Shown: positions 50,477 to 60,099, counted from the first letter of the stretch. The stretch is DNA of 64,000 nucleotides from Cuniculiplasma sp052315415 (GCA_052315415.1 JBLSDH010000003.1:56530-120529), one strand, 5' to 3'. The notes: a model not told the origin generated them from the letters alone. Numbers and translations: made by a program.

Positions 50477-52201
50477 ATGATGGAGGGCAAGATTAATAAA
50501 ATATCCTGTGACGTTTTGATCATTGGGGCAGGGGGGGCAGGTATGCGTGCTTCAATATCTGTTAAGGAAGCCGGGTTAAAACCTGTTCTTGTGACGAAGT
50601 CACTTCTTGGAAAGGCTCACACAGTTATGGCGGAGGGTGGAATTGCCGCCGCCCTTGGAAACGTTGATCCGGAGGACAACTGGAAAGTTCACTTTGGAGA
50701 TATAATAGAAGAGGGTGTTTACATATCAAACTGGAGAATGGCAGAAATACTTGCGAAAGAGGCTCCGGAGAGGGTGCTTGAACTGGAAAGGTACGGAGCT
50801 CTTTTTGACAGGACTCCAGATGGAAGAATACTTCAGAGGGCATTTGGTGCACATACATACAGAAGACTAGCACACGTTGGAGACAGAACAGGTCTTGAGC
50901 TTATAAAAACTCTTGAAGAACAGGTGTTGCACAGAGATATTGAATTTTATGATGAAATGTACATGGTTGATCTCATAAAGAAGGAAAACAGAATTGTTGG
51001 AGCAGTTGGAATTAAAATGAATACAGGTGAATTTTACGTATTCACTGCCAAAGCTTTCATTCTTGCCACTGGAGGTTCAGGAAGGGTTTACAAGGTCACA
51101 TCAAATTCATGGGAATCCACCGGTGACGGTATAGGTATGGCATACAGGGCAGGTGTGATTCTAAAGGACATGGAGATGATTCAGTTTCATCCAACGGGAA
51201 TGGTCTATCCTCCTGGTGTGAGAGGTCTACTTGTAACTGAGGGTGTCAGGGGAGAAGGTGGCATATTGCTTAATTCCAAGGGAGAAAGGTATATGCTTAA
51301 GTACTCCCCACAGAAGAAGGAGCTTGATGCTAGGGATGTGGTTGCAAGAGCAAATTACCGTGAAATAATAGAGGGAAGGGGGACCGAGCACGGAGGAGTC
51401 TATCTTGATATAACACACAAGGGTGCCGATTTTATAAAAAAGAAGCTTCCTTCAATGTATCAGCAGTTTTTGGAATTTGCAGGAATAGACATTACAAAGG
51501 AAAAGATGGAGGTAGCTCCAACGGTTCATTATATGATGGGTGGAATTGAAGTAGATCCATACACGGAGAAAAGCAATCTTGACAATCTGTTTGCGGCTGG
51601 AGAGGTCGCATCCGGTTTGCATGGGGCAAACAGACTGGGAGGGAACTCACTTTCAGATATACTTGTATTTGGAAAGAGGGCTGGTGATGCAGCCTCGGAG
51701 TATGCCAAAACAAAACAGGAGGAAGTTCCAGATGATAAGGATATTCAGGCAATCATCGATTATGTTAAATCATTTTTCAGGGAAAATGGAAGAAATCCAT
51801 ACGATCTCATAGACAAACTCACAAGTTGCATGAGCGATAATGTTGGTATTGTAAGGGAGGAGTCAAGGCTCCTTAAGGCCAGAGAGATAATAGGAGAACT
51901 GAAGGAGGAATTTAAGGAAGTTGGTACAAAGGGCATGATAAGGTACAATCATGGACTTCTTGGATGCCTTGAATTAAGAAATATGCTTGTTTCATGCGAG
52001 GCAATAGTGGAATCTGCCCTGATGAGAAAGGAGAGCAGAGGTGCCCATACAAGATCTGACTACCCGAAGAAAGATCCAAACTGGAGAAAAAACATATTGA
52101 CACAGATGGATGAGAATGGAAAAATGACTTTCACAACAAAGCCAGTGGAAGAAATGCCAGATGACTACAAGGCATATGTAAAACCGGAGGTATACGAATG
52201 A
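50477..52201 (+). CDS. sdhA: Succinate dehydrogenase flavoprotein subunit
   Basis: A 574-residue FAD enzyme that oxidises succinate to fumarate. Seen: DVLIIGAGGAGMRASISVKEAG (dinucleotide fold), KAHTVMAEGGIAAALGN with the histidine that bonds FAD, ILATGGSGRVY, MIQFHPTGMVYP, TEGVRGEGGILLN, DARDVVARA, PTVHYMMGGI and HGANRLGGNSLSD. All catalytic residues are there. Either of two adjacent ATGs (50477, 50480) may start it; a TATA-like TTTATAGAG (about 50437-50445) and a GAGTGA site precede them. It overlaps sdhB by four bases. Confidence 0.97.
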   Translation: MMEGKINKISCDVLIIGAGGAGMRASISVKEAGLKPVLVTKSLLGKAHTVMAEGGIAAALGNVDPEDNWKVHFGDIIEEGVYISNWRMAEILAKEAPERVLELERYGALFDRTPDGRILQRAFGAHTYRRLAHVGDRTGLELIKTLEEQVLHRDIEFYDEMYMVDLIKKENRIVGAVGIKMNTGEFYVFTAKAFILATGGSGRVYKVTSNSWESTGDGIGMAYRAGVILKDMEMIQFHPTGMVYPPGVRGLLVTEGVRGEGGILLNSKGERYMLKYSPQKKELDARDVVARANYREIIEGRGTEHGGVYLDITHKGADFIKKKLPSMYQQFLEFAGIDITKEKMEVAPTVHYMMGGIEVDPYTEKSNLDNLFAAGEVASGLHGANRLGGNSLSDILVFGKRAGDAASEYAKTKQEEVPDDKDIQAIIDYVKSFFRENGRNPYDLIDKLTSCMSDNVGIVREESRLLKAREIIGELKEEFKEVGTKGMIRYNHGLLGCLELRNMLVSCEAIVESALMRKESRGAHTRSDYPKKDPNWRKNILTQMDENGKMTFTTKPVEEMPDDYKAYVKPEVYE

Positions 52202-52950
52202 TAAAAGAAATAGATCTAAAAATTTTCAGGTTTGACCCTCAGACTGAAAAAGAGGGGAAGTTTGTTGAGTACAAGATACCTTATGTGGATGGGATGGTGG
52301 TGCTTGACGCAGTGAGATATGTTCAGGAAAAGATTGATCCCACACTATCCATAAGATGGAATTGTAAGGCAGGAAAATGTGGATCCTGTTCAGCTGAGAT
52401 AAACGGAAGGCCATCTCTCATGTGCAAAACAAGGGTCGATAAGATAGGTAATAGAATATCTGTGAGCCCAATGGGCGCATTCCCCCTGATAAAGGACCTC
52501 GTAACAGATGTGTCCAAAAACTGGGAAATAGCAAAAAAGATTCCAACCTTCACTCCAAAGGAAGGGCTCGAAAAACCATGGCGCATACATCCTGAGGATG
52601 TTGAAAGGGCAAAGGAATTCAAGAGATGCATTGAGTGCTTCCTTTGTATGGACGTTTGCCATGTGGTTAGGGAGCATTTTACGCCATATTTTGGCCCAAG
52701 GCATATTGTTAAGGCAGCACAGTGGGATATGCATCCTCTGGATGGCCTGGACAGATCTAAATTCCTAAATGATGAGGGTGGTTTGGGATATTGTAATATT
52801 ACAAAATGTTGCACTGAAGTTTGTCCTGAACACATAAAGATAACTGACAATGCAATAATTCAAGAAAAGGAGAGAAATGTGGACAGAAAGTACGATCCCA
52901 TTGCAATGGTAATTAAGGGGAGAAGAAAGAAAGAGAAGGTGGTTAATTAA
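52198..52950 (+). CDS. sdhB: Succinate dehydrogenase iron-sulfur subunit
   Basis: A 250-residue electron carrier. The N-terminal plant-type ferredoxin domain has the [2Fe-2S] cysteines in RWNCKAGKCGSCSAEINGRPSLMC. The C-terminal domain has RCIECFLCMDVCHVV and, about 60 residues later, NITKCCTEVCPEHIKIT; together these provide ligands for the other two clusters. In the first group the residue after the last cysteine is H rather than the usual P. The third group has CC, one more cysteine than bacterial [3Fe-4S] sites need. It overlaps sdhC by one base. Confidence 0.95.
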   Translation: MIKEIDLKIFRFDPQTEKEGKFVEYKIPYVDGMVVLDAVRYVQEKIDPTLSIRWNCKAGKCGSCSAEINGRPSLMCKTRVDKIGNRISVSPMGAFPLIKDLVTDVSKNWEIAKKIPTFTPKEGLEKPWRIHPEDVERAKEFKRCIECFLCMDVCHVVREHFTPYFGPRHIVKAAQWDMHPLDGLDRSKFLNDEGGLGYCNITKCCTEVCPEHIKITDNAIIQEKERNVDRKYDPIAMVIKGRRKKEKVVN

Positions 52951-53690
52951 TGGCGTTCAGTTCAAAAAATACGGTAGTTAAGGAAAAGGGTGTATTTCCA
53001 AGGGAATTCCTGGAGTTAAGATTCTGGTCATTTGTATTACTGGCTTTGATTGCCATCTACCTTATGACAACATTTGCTGTAACAAAGCCTGTTGACGGTC
53101 TAACAGATCCATTCTATTCTCCAACAATACTTGTTTTGCCACTGGTGGCAGGTTTCAGGGCAACATGTTATGCATACAGAAAAGATTACCACAGGCACCT
53201 TTTCAGGCATCCAGTGGCATGTGGTGTGGTGAATTTTAACAGAGGAAAAAAAGACCTCCCCGGTGAAAAGCTTGGAAGAAAATACTTTGGGGAAACAGGA
53301 ATATTCAGAATAGAAAATTTGCACAGATGGTTCTGGTACACAGCAGTTGCCATTTTACCCTTCTTCTACTATGATATATATGTGGCTCTCTCCTATCAGG
53401 GTACCCTTACCCTTGGAGGACTTCTGCTGATACTCAACACACTCTGGGTGACGCTCTACACATTTTCATGCCATTTCTTCAGGCATGTTACAGGTGGGAA
53501 CGTGGATTGCTACAGCTGTCCTGTCAACAAGAGAAGTTTCAGAAGAGGCTTCTTCAGGGGAGTTTCAAGGCTGAACGAAGGGCATGAGCATCTTGCGTGG
53601 CTAAGCCTGGCATCATTCTTCCTTGTGGATCTTTACATAAGGGGTGTAGCTGCAGGTCTGCACATTAACATACTATTGTTGAGGTTGTGA
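52950..53690 (+). CDS. sdhC: Succinate dehydrogenase membrane subunit (archaeal SdhC-like)
   Basis: A 246-residue membrane protein with about five helices, placed between sdhB and the short sdhD-like gene. It has several histidines near helix ends (YHRHLFRHP, NLHRWFWYT, CHFFRHVTGG, EGHEHLAWL) that could bind heme b, and a GNVDCYSCPVNKRSFRRGFF loop with a CxxC. It is longer than bacterial SdhC, and the fold is not the usual three-helix anchor. Assigned mainly from operon position and the histidine pattern. It anchors SdhAB and passes electrons to quinone. Confidence 0.8.
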   Translation: MAFSSKNTVVKEKGVFPREFLELRFWSFVLLALIAIYLMTTFAVTKPVDGLTDPFYSPTILVLPLVAGFRATCYAYRKDYHRHLFRHPVACGVVNFNRGKKDLPGEKLGRKYFGETGIFRIENLHRWFWYTAVAILPFFYYDIYVALSYQGTLTLGGLLLILNTLWVTLYTFSCHFFRHVTGGNVDCYSCPVNKRSFRRGFFRGVSRLNEGHEHLAWLSLASFFLVDLYIRGVAAGLHINILLLRL

Positions 53691-53695
53691 GACAA

Positions 53696-53866
53696 ATGGC
53701 TAAAATAATGAAATCGGCTTACAGATACCCATTCTTTTTTCTTGGGCTTTTGCTCATTGAGATAGGTGGGTTATATTACAAATTTGTATCAGCAGATGTA
53801 ATGAATACAGCATATTTCGTAATAGTGGGTTTTGTAATCTTCCTGCTGTCACTTGCCATCCCATGA
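53696..53866 (+). CDS. sdhD: Short two-helix membrane protein, probable SdhD
   Basis: A 56-residue protein encoded between sdhC and aroC. It begins MAKIMKSAYRYPFFFLG and is almost wholly two transmembrane helices (about residues 12-30 and 37-55) with a short loop (YYKFVSADVMN). It has no histidine, so it would not bind heme by itself. It begins five bases after the sdhC stop and clearly belongs to the sdh transcript. The family of very short archaeal SdhD subunits is a reasonable match; the assignment is by position and topology. Confidence 0.7.
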   Translation: MAKIMKSAYRYPFFFLGLLLIEIGGLYYKFVSADVMNTAYFVIVGFVIFLLSLAIP

Positions 53867-53875
53867 GGGGGGCAA

Positions 53876-54949
53876 ATGTCATTTTTTTTTAAGGACAGAC
53901 TTTCAATAGGAATCACAGGATCATCCCATGGTGAAGTTGTTGGAGTCATGATTGATGGTCTTCCAGCTGGTGTTAAAGTAGATCATGATGAAATATCTTT
54001 GTGGATGGCCAGAAGAGCACCAGGCACCAGTAAATTTGTAACCCAGAGAAAGGAAAAGGATGAGGTTAGAATAAAATCTGGTGTTCTAAATGGAAGAACT
54101 GATGGCGGTTCCATTTACATGGAGATAAGCAACGGTGATACAATACAATCACATTATGATGAGATAAAAAAACATCCAAGACTTGGGCATGGTGATTTGA
54201 GCCTTTACATAAAATATGGGGAATTTAGAAACTATTCAGGTGGTGGATTTCTCTCAGGGAGGATGACTGCCCCACTTGTGGCTGCAGGTTCACTCCTTTT
54301 TCAGTTTTTAAGACAGAATGGTATTGAAATCATGTCCTACATCAAAGAGATGGGGGGTGTGAAATCAAAACGTATCCCAGAGGATGAAAACATAATTTAT
54401 GAAAGAGAGGCCAGGATGGGTGATGAAGAGTCTGAAACAATGGCAGAATCACTTCTCCTGGAATGTATGAAGAATGGTGATACTGTTGGGGCAATAATTG
54501 AAACAATAGTAAAGAATCCAGTTCCAGGAATTGGGGAACCATTCTTTGATTCAATTGAGTCTGTGCTTTCACATCTCCTATTTTCAGTCCCCGGTCTTAA
54601 GGGTATTGAATTTGGAAATGGATTCAATCTTGGAAGATCAAGGGGCAAGGATATATTCGATCCGTTCATTTTCAAAGATGGGGGGTTCAGGACAGAAAAA
54701 AATGTGAATGGTGGCATCCTTGGTGGAATAGCCTACGGAGATGATATAGTATTCAGGGTGGCAATGAAACCAACCTCATCAATTAGAGATAAGATGAGAA
54801 CAATAGATGTTGAGACAGGAGAACCATACGATCTTACGGTAAAGGGAAGGCATGATCCTTGCATTGCAATAAGAGCTGTACCAGTTATAAAATCAGTCAC
54901 TGCCATTGCAATTGCTGACCTTATGCTCGCAGGAAATCTTAGTAAATAA
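53876..54949 (+). CDS. aroC: Chorismate synthase
   Basis: A 357-residue FMN-dependent enzyme that makes chorismate from EPSP, the last step of the shikimate pathway. Seen: GITGSSHGEVVGVMIDGLPAG, RRAPGTSKFVTQRKEKDEV, GRTDGGSIYMEI, HPRLGHGDLS, YGEFRNYSGGGFLSGRMTAPLVAAG, the GNGFNLGRSRGKD segment and GRHDPCIAIRAVPV. Both active-site histidines are present. The ATG is nine bases after the sdhD-like stop, and a GGGGGGC stretch serves as ribosome site, so it is read from the sdh transcript. Overlaps the convergent DUF2070 gene by 11 bases. Confidence 0.96.
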   Translation: MSFFFKDRLSIGITGSSHGEVVGVMIDGLPAGVKVDHDEISLWMARRAPGTSKFVTQRKEKDEVRIKSGVLNGRTDGGSIYMEISNGDTIQSHYDEIKKHPRLGHGDLSLYIKYGEFRNYSGGGFLSGRMTAPLVAAGSLLFQFLRQNGIEIMSYIKEMGGVKSKRIPEDENIIYEREARMGDEESETMAESLLLECMKNGDTVGAIIETIVKNPVPGIGEPFFDSIESVLSHLLFSVPGLKGIEFGNGFNLGRSRGKDIFDPFIFKDGGFRTEKNVNGGILGGIAYGDDIVFRVAMKPTSSIRDKMRTIDVETGEPYDLTVKGRHDPCIAIRAVPVIKSVTAIAIADLMLAGNLSK

Positions 54950-56687
54950 ATGGTATTCTGAAGATAATACCAAGGAAGGATATTGCAATGGGTACGGCAA
55001 AAACAATTGGCAGTGTCATAAATGCAATCCTTCTTGCCTTTTTTATGGTGTCAAAAACAACATCCATCAAAAGATCGTAGGATTTCTCTGATCCCATCTT
55101 AACCCTAACTTTGATGTTTCCCTGGTATGCTGTGCATTCTTCCATGTTATTGATTGCGTTTTTAACTGATTCAACAGCAAGTTCAACAACTTTATCAGTA
55201 TCCTTTTCTCCCAGAGGGCTCATTGAAAGTGTGCCTGAATTCACAATGTGATTGTCCGTTGTGTATATTGCAACTTTATCAACAATTCCATTTAGCCTAT
55301 TATAAAGCCCTTTCATTGCATCCTCAGTTATGTTGTTTGAATCTGTGAGGATAACTGCATCCAACTTATCTTCTCTTCTGAATACCAGGGATTGAATACC
55401 CATTGGGCCAAGTGATGGAATCCCATCCTTTGTATTTCTTGAGTATCCTGCCACCAGTGGATACATTTTTCTTCTGCATCTCTCCACAAGTTTTTCATAT
55501 CCATGCAGATACTGTGACATATTTGTTATCTCTCTGGAACCGTATGAAAAATTGTTCTGCCCATCTATCATGGAGAGGTGGCAACCACTCTTCTTTAAAA
55601 TTTCATCCCGGGCAAAGAGACCCTCTTTTCTTATGACATCATCGAATTTTATTCTATCAGGATTAATTGCAGCAAAACCAAAATCTCCAAAAACAACTCC
55701 ATCGATTCTCACCCCCCCGGTCTTCACTCCCATAACTCCGGAGCATTTTTCTGAGGATTTCATTCTCTCAACATTATTTAGCATTTCCTTAATCCCATCA
55801 GATATGGAGTTAATATCATTATCACCTGAGCAGTTATCACTGTTTGTGGTGGTTGTATGAAAAACCATTGGTTCAATACCAAGTTCCTTCACATTGTTAT
55901 ATAGTCTTTCAGGAAGATTACTGGACCCTGAAGTTCCAAACGGGCCAGGATGAATGTATGGAAATACAAGTGCTACTTTTATATTCCCTTTCCTGGTTTT
56001 CAAAAGAATCATATCGCTTTCAGTCTCAGTCTCCTCAGAATAGAATTTTTTGAAAAAATCAACTCCTGCCTGATTAATCTCTCCCGTTCTGTCCACACTT
56101 TCAAATAAAAAATAGTTGATGAGATCCCTTGGTTCCTGATCAAATGCAATCCTGAAATTCTCTGTTGTCTTGTCAACAAAGAGAGAAGATAAAAATGAGG
56201 CGATAATGCTGTAAATTATGGATTCAGGTATTATACCAATCTTTCCTGAATATATGAACACTGGGATCATCACAATTGAAAAAATTGATGAAAGAAAGAT
56301 ATTGGCACTCTTCCTCTTGGACATATATACATAGAAAACAAGATACCGAAAGAATGATGAGAATGAAATTGAAATGGCAGCATTTTGAAAGTGAAAATAT
56401 GGAAAAACAAGATTGAAAATATGGTATACTGAAAAGAATATAAAGATGTTAAGAACTATAAGAAAAGCCTCTCTTTTTGAGTTCATTTTAGATTTAATTA
56501 CCCTTGAAGAAAGAAGATCAATAAAGAAGAGTATTGCCGACGGAATCAGTATTAGAAGAAAGGCAAGCTTATAGCTGCCAGATAGCACATATTCTGCCAG
56601 TGCAATAAGAAGAAGAAAAAGTATGCTTCTCCATAATGGTGGAGACTTTTTAATGTACTTTGTAAGGTCTGCAAATGTCCTCTCCAT
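54939..56687 (-). CDS. DUF2070 family membrane protein
   Basis: A 582-residue archaeal protein. About seven transmembrane helices fill the first 190 residues; a soluble domain follows (about 195-550), and one last hydrophobic segment closes the protein (IAFMTLPIVFAVPIAISFLGII). The soluble part has VALVFPYIHPGPFGTSGSSNLPERL, DNCSGDNDI and the segment VKTGGVRIDGVVFGDFGFAAI, all typical of DUF2070. The histidine/aspartate pattern suggests a metal-dependent hydrolase, but no activity is known. It is the third gene of an operon after the M50-like protein and the NAD kinase (11-base gap). Confidence 0.87.
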   Translation of the reverse strand: MERTFADLTKYIKKSPPLWRSILFLLLIALAEYVLSGSYKLAFLLILIPSAILFFIDLLSSRVIKSKMNSKREAFLIVLNIFIFFSVYHIFNLVFPYFHFQNAAISISFSSFFRYLVFYVYMSKRKSANIFLSSIFSIVMIPVFIYSGKIGIIPESIIYSIIASFLSSLFVDKTTENFRIAFDQEPRDLINYFLFESVDRTGEINQAGVDFFKKFYSEETETESDMILLKTRKGNIKVALVFPYIHPGPFGTSGSSNLPERLYNNVKELGIEPMVFHTTTTNSDNCSGDNDINSISDGIKEMLNNVERMKSSEKCSGVMGVKTGGVRIDGVVFGDFGFAAINPDRIKFDDVIRKEGLFARDEILKKSGCHLSMIDGQNNFSYGSREITNMSQYLHGYEKLVERCRRKMYPLVAGYSRNTKDGIPSLGPMGIQSLVFRREDKLDAVILTDSNNITEDAMKGLYNRLNGIVDKVAIYTTDNHIVNSGTLSMSPLGEKDTDKVVELAVESVKNAINNMEECTAYQGNIKVRVKMGSEKSYDLLMDVVFDTIKKARRIAFMTLPIVFAVPIAISFLGIIFRIPFIY

Positions 56688-56698
56688 TCAATCCCCCA

Positions 56699-57799
56699 TC
56701 ACAAATCCAAACCATGCAATCTTTTTACAACACTCTTTCCGTATCCTGTTATCACCCTCATGTAATTTCCAAAGAAGTCCCTTTCAAGACCCTGAACATC
56801 AAACTTTAGTTCATCAATTGTGTTCATTTTTTCTGCTGTACCCACAACGATCACCCCGTCTCTTCCTGCATATCTCACAGCCTCGACACTAATTTGGCGA
56901 TTTCCTCTTCCGAGGAAAAATCCGCTCCCAGCATATGGGGATACCACTATCTTTAGTTTTATTCCGCTATCCTTTACAATATTAAAATCTGACGGATAAA
57001 AGTCAGCCTTGACCAGTTTTTTATCCCTTATGAGATCCACGGAAAAAATTGAGGTTTCCAGGCCAAGAGAATCCATTATGGCCTTGCATGTTGATCCAGT
57101 TCCTATAAGATAAAATGAATCATCCATGTTATCTATAATGTACTGGGAAATGCTCTCATCATCATAGGTATCCATTTCCATTTTTGGATCTCTTCTGTAA
57201 TTGAGAAAGGTCAAAGTTTTTAATGTGTATTTCTCATTTATTTTGAACACGTCTTCTTTTATAAGGCTCTCGTCTACATCCTCCACAATTCCTTCCCTTA
57301 CAGCAATGTTCTCACCAAGAGCAAATGCTCTAACTATCTGTGCCCCATCCAGAGGTGAATCAGCATAAACGGAACTGTACATTTTCATACCCGCAGGAAT
57401 ACCAAGAACAGGTATGAGTGGGTTTGCCCTTGCAACACTTTTTGCAGTTCCATCTCCTCCCACAAAAACTATAAGATCAACAATATCCTTGGCCTTCGAG
57501 CAGAAGTTTGTAGTATCCTCACTGGTTGATTTTCCATTGTATGAATAAATTACCTCATAATTGTCAATTCCTGCGGACTTTAATGAATTTTCACCCATGG
57601 ATTCAGAGCAGGTGAAAAATTGAAAATCATCTCCAAGTGATTCCAAAAAGCTTATGGATCGCCTTATGGAATAGCTCCAACTGGATGAGTATTGTATTGA
57701 ATCTGAACCGTTGAATCTCATAAGGATTCCAGATCCTGCAACCGGATTTACAACAAATCCGATCCTAAGCCTCCTATTCAAGCCAGGTGAGTATGCCAT
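56699..57799 (-). CDS. ATP-NAD kinase-like protein, COG3199 type
   Basis: A 366-residue protein of the NAD/diacylglycerol kinase fold. N-terminal RIGFVVNPVAGSGILM, then IVFVGGDGTAKSVARAN (the GGDGT nucleotide motif), VLGIPAGMKMYSSVYA and, in the C-terminal beta domain, YLIGTGSTCKAIMDSLG. It differs from the NadK family proper in length and is nearest the archaeal COG3199 group, which is believed to phosphorylate NAD. Its first 26 bases overlap the end of the M50-like gene, so the two are tightly coupled. Confidence 0.86.
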   Translation of the reverse strand: MAYSPGLNRRLRIGFVVNPVAGSGILMRFNGSDSIQYSSSWSYSIRRSISFLESLGDDFQFFTCSESMGENSLKSAGIDNYEVIYSYNGKSTSEDTTNFCSKAKDIVDLIVFVGGDGTAKSVARANPLIPVLGIPAGMKMYSSVYADSPLDGAQIVRAFALGENIAVREGIVEDVDESLIKEDVFKINEKYTLKTLTFLNYRRDPKMEMDTYDDESISQYIIDNMDDSFYLIGTGSTCKAIMDSLGLETSIFSVDLIRDKKLVKADFYPSDFNIVKDSGIKLKIVVSPYAGSGFFLGRGNRQISVEAVRYAGRDGVIVVGTAEKMNTIDELKFDVQGLERDFFGNYMRVITGYGKSVVKRLHGLDL

Positions 57800-59501
57800 T
57801 GTATGTCTGGTTGTATATTGCTATCTCCATATTGTTTTTACTCAAATCTGTATAAATTTTTACATAAGTGCTTGGATATTGGCTGTAATCCTTCATCAGA
57901 TCAATTATGCCATTTCCAACCCAGGTACCGTTCTGAGTAATATTGATTGTGCTGTTTCTGTCATCAATTATGGTTATGTCAAAGTACTGTGATGATGCAG
58001 TTATTACTGCTATACTGAGATCAGTAATGTTCTTATTTCCAAGTGATACCACAGTTATACTGTAGCAATCACCAGTGGAAAGGAAGGTTGGAGTCAATGT
58101 GCAGATGCTTCCATCGTCTATGTAAAAGGAATGGCTTCTGTTCTCGTTCAGAAGTCTCAACTGTGCATCTTTGGATGCAGAACCAACTATAACATACAGA
58201 TTTATGCTGTTGAATCCAACTGCCAGATTGGAGGAATTAAATTCCACAGTAAAGCATGAGAATTTGCCTGGTTGAATGTAATTTTGGGCTGATTTGACCG
58301 TAATGTTCTGTTCTCCCTGAATATAAAAGGCAGGTGCAATAGATACAGGCCCCGTATTCTCTATTGAAACATTGTAATATGCCATGTCCATGGGACTCCC
58401 AACCATTGAAGAATAGCAAGGCTGGGATAGAAACACATTGAACTGTGGTGATGAAACATGCACAGGATAGGGATTGAAACCAAGAACAATCAGTGCAAGT
58501 ACTGTTCCAGCAACCAAACCGCTTTTGATTCCCATACCCTCCCGGCTGAAATACAATGTTGATGGTTTTTCAAGCCCCGTGATCACAATAAAGAGAAGCA
58601 GAATGTACCATGATGGGAAGGTGAAACAAATGAAGAAAAGTGCAGTTATAAAAACGTATGACAGTATTCTTCTCTGGCTGTCTTTCATCTTTGAAAGTAC
58701 ATAGGAGCCATCCATTGAACCTATTGGAAATGTATTGAATGATGTGAATATAAGCCCTATAATTCCAGACATTGCGATTGGATCTATTGACCCCGGCATT
58801 GTAAAAAGCCTGGAACTCAACAATCTTATCATAAGAGGATAACTGGAAACGGAAAGTTCTGCATTGACGTCAAAGACACTGTTTTTAGAGAATGAGAGTC
58901 CGGATACACCTATGAATAAAAGAACAATGGAAAATATAAAAGAACTCATAAGGGAAACAACGCCAGCCTTCATTTCCTCATCGCTATCAAGAAAATCTTC
59001 ACTTTGAGAATTTATCAGACCAAGGGTTCCCATAAAAATAGGGTCTGGAATAAAAAGTGGCAGGTCATATCTCAACCCATTTTTTTTTCTTATTACATAC
59101 TTTGGCAGTTCCCTTACAAACATTATTCCAAGAATTGGCAATTCAAAGTAGATCAAACTGCTTAAGATGTTTCCATAAAAGTTATGCGATTCATAATAAC
59201 CTGAACTGTAAATATAGCCGGAGTACAATATTGATATTATTGTCGCTATTAGAAGAATGTACCTGAAAACGCCCGTTCTTCTCTCCTTTGAATTCAATAC
59301 AACTATTTCATCAGAGGAGGTCATCATGGCTTTGTATTTTAACCCCCTAAGTTCAAAGTATATTTTCCGGAACACATCCTTTTTAATATCCGTAGATGAC
59401 TTAATTACTGGTATGCCTCTTTCATCCTCTACATCCCTGATCTGGATGTATTTTGAAATGATCTGAATTATCTTTGAACGTTCTTTAGGAGAGAGGTACA
59501 T
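57774..59501 (-). CDS. M50 (site-2 protease)-like membrane protein, catalytic histidines lost
   Basis: A 575-residue protein. An N-terminal soluble part (1-75) is followed by about seven helices and a 200-residue extracytoplasmic domain of beta-sandwich type with many N-x-S/T sites. The helical core follows archaeal M50-type proteases: FVRELPKYVIRKKNG, LPLFIPDP, GTLGLI and FNTFPIGSMDGSYVL. The zinc motif HExxH, expected at residues 130-134, reads RELPK, so both histidine ligands are missing, while the NxxPxxxxDG aspartate (D264) is kept. It should not be a working protease. First gene of the operon with the NAD kinase and DUF2070 protein. Confidence 0.82.
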   Translation of the reverse strand: MYLSPKERSKIIQIISKYIQIRDVEDERGIPVIKSSTDIKKDVFRKIYFELRGLKYKAMMTSSDEIVVLNSKERRTGVFRYILLIATIISILYSGYIYSSGYYESHNFYGNILSSLIYFELPILGIMFVRELPKYVIRKKNGLRYDLPLFIPDPIFMGTLGLINSQSEDFLDSDEEMKAGVVSLMSSFIFSIVLLFIGVSGLSFSKNSVFDVNAELSVSSYPLMIRLLSSRLFTMPGSIDPIAMSGIIGLIFTSFNTFPIGSMDGSYVLSKMKDSQRRILSYVFITALFFICFTFPSWYILLLFIVITGLEKPSTLYFSREGMGIKSGLVAGTVLALIVLGFNPYPVHVSSPQFNVFLSQPCYSSMVGSPMDMAYYNVSIENTGPVSIAPAFYIQGEQNITVKSAQNYIQPGKFSCFTVEFNSSNLAVGFNSINLYVIVGSASKDAQLRLLNENRSHSFYIDDGSICTLTPTFLSTGDCYSITVVSLGNKNITDLSIAVITASSQYFDITIIDDRNSTINITQNGTWVGNGIIDLMKDYSQYPSTYVKIYTDLSKNNMEIAIYNQTYNGILTWLE

Positions 59502-59643
59502 CTGTGTAACATAAAGCTCAACTGAATTTTCTTATTTTAATTTTTCAGTTTAGTGTAATAAAATTTATTGAATTTATGTTTATTTATTGTCATATAATTC
59601 CCCACATGTTAACAATTATGTATGGGTGACAAATCATTGTAAA

Positions 59644-60099
59644 ATGAGGAGAAACGCATGTGTTTCAGTGGTCCACAAGGGCCCATTTACACTGTATATG
59701 AAAAGGAAGGAAAGACAGGGGGACCCCTGGTCATCAAATGTCAGTTTTCCAGGTGGTTTCATGAAAGAAGACGAAAGTCCACTTCAATGTGCCCTCAGAG
59801 AATTGAATGAAGAGACAGGTATTACTGAAGAATCTGTCCATTTGGAAATGCACTTGCCAATATTCCATCCAATGAGATTTCCTGAAGTTAACATATACCC
59901 ATTCATTTTTAAATGCCAGTCTTTGTTGGAAATATCCGTTGACAGTGAGATGGAATATGGTGGCTGGATTGATCTGTCCACCATAAAAGTTGAACATGAC
60001 AATGGAGTTGGAAATTTCTTCAGGTGGAGAGAAAATATTGTATGGGGGCTGACCTTCCGGATAACAGATTACTGTATAAAAAATGGCCTAATCACATAA
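59644..60099 (+). CDS. Nudix hydrolase, CoA-pyrophosphatase-like
   Basis: About 151 residues. The Nudix box is GGFMKEDESPLQCALRELNE-ETGI, matching GX5EX7REUXEEXGU. The stretch just before it, KRKERQGDPWSSNVSFPGG, resembles the extra motif of coenzyme A diphosphatases (NudL/NUDT7), so cleavage of CoA or its thioesters is possible. The start is uncertain: I give the ATG at 59644 (MRRNACVSVV), the first codon of the conserved strand. A GTG at 59626 and a TTG at 59587 are in frame; the TATA-like box at 59579-59588 argues against the TTG. It overlaps the convergent kinase gene by eight bases. Confidence 0.87.
   Translation: MRRNACVSVVHKGPFTLYMKRKERQGDPWSSNVSFPGGFMKEDESPLQCALRELNEETGITEESVHLEMHLPIFHPMRFPEVNIYPFIFKCQSLLEISVDSEMEYGGWIDLSTIKVEHDNGVGNFFRWRENIVWGLTFRITDYCIKNGLIT

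Noticed and set aside
52323..52850. Antisense frame of 175 codons across sdhB
   Set aside because: It lies fully inside sdhB, whose cysteine motifs are unmistakable.
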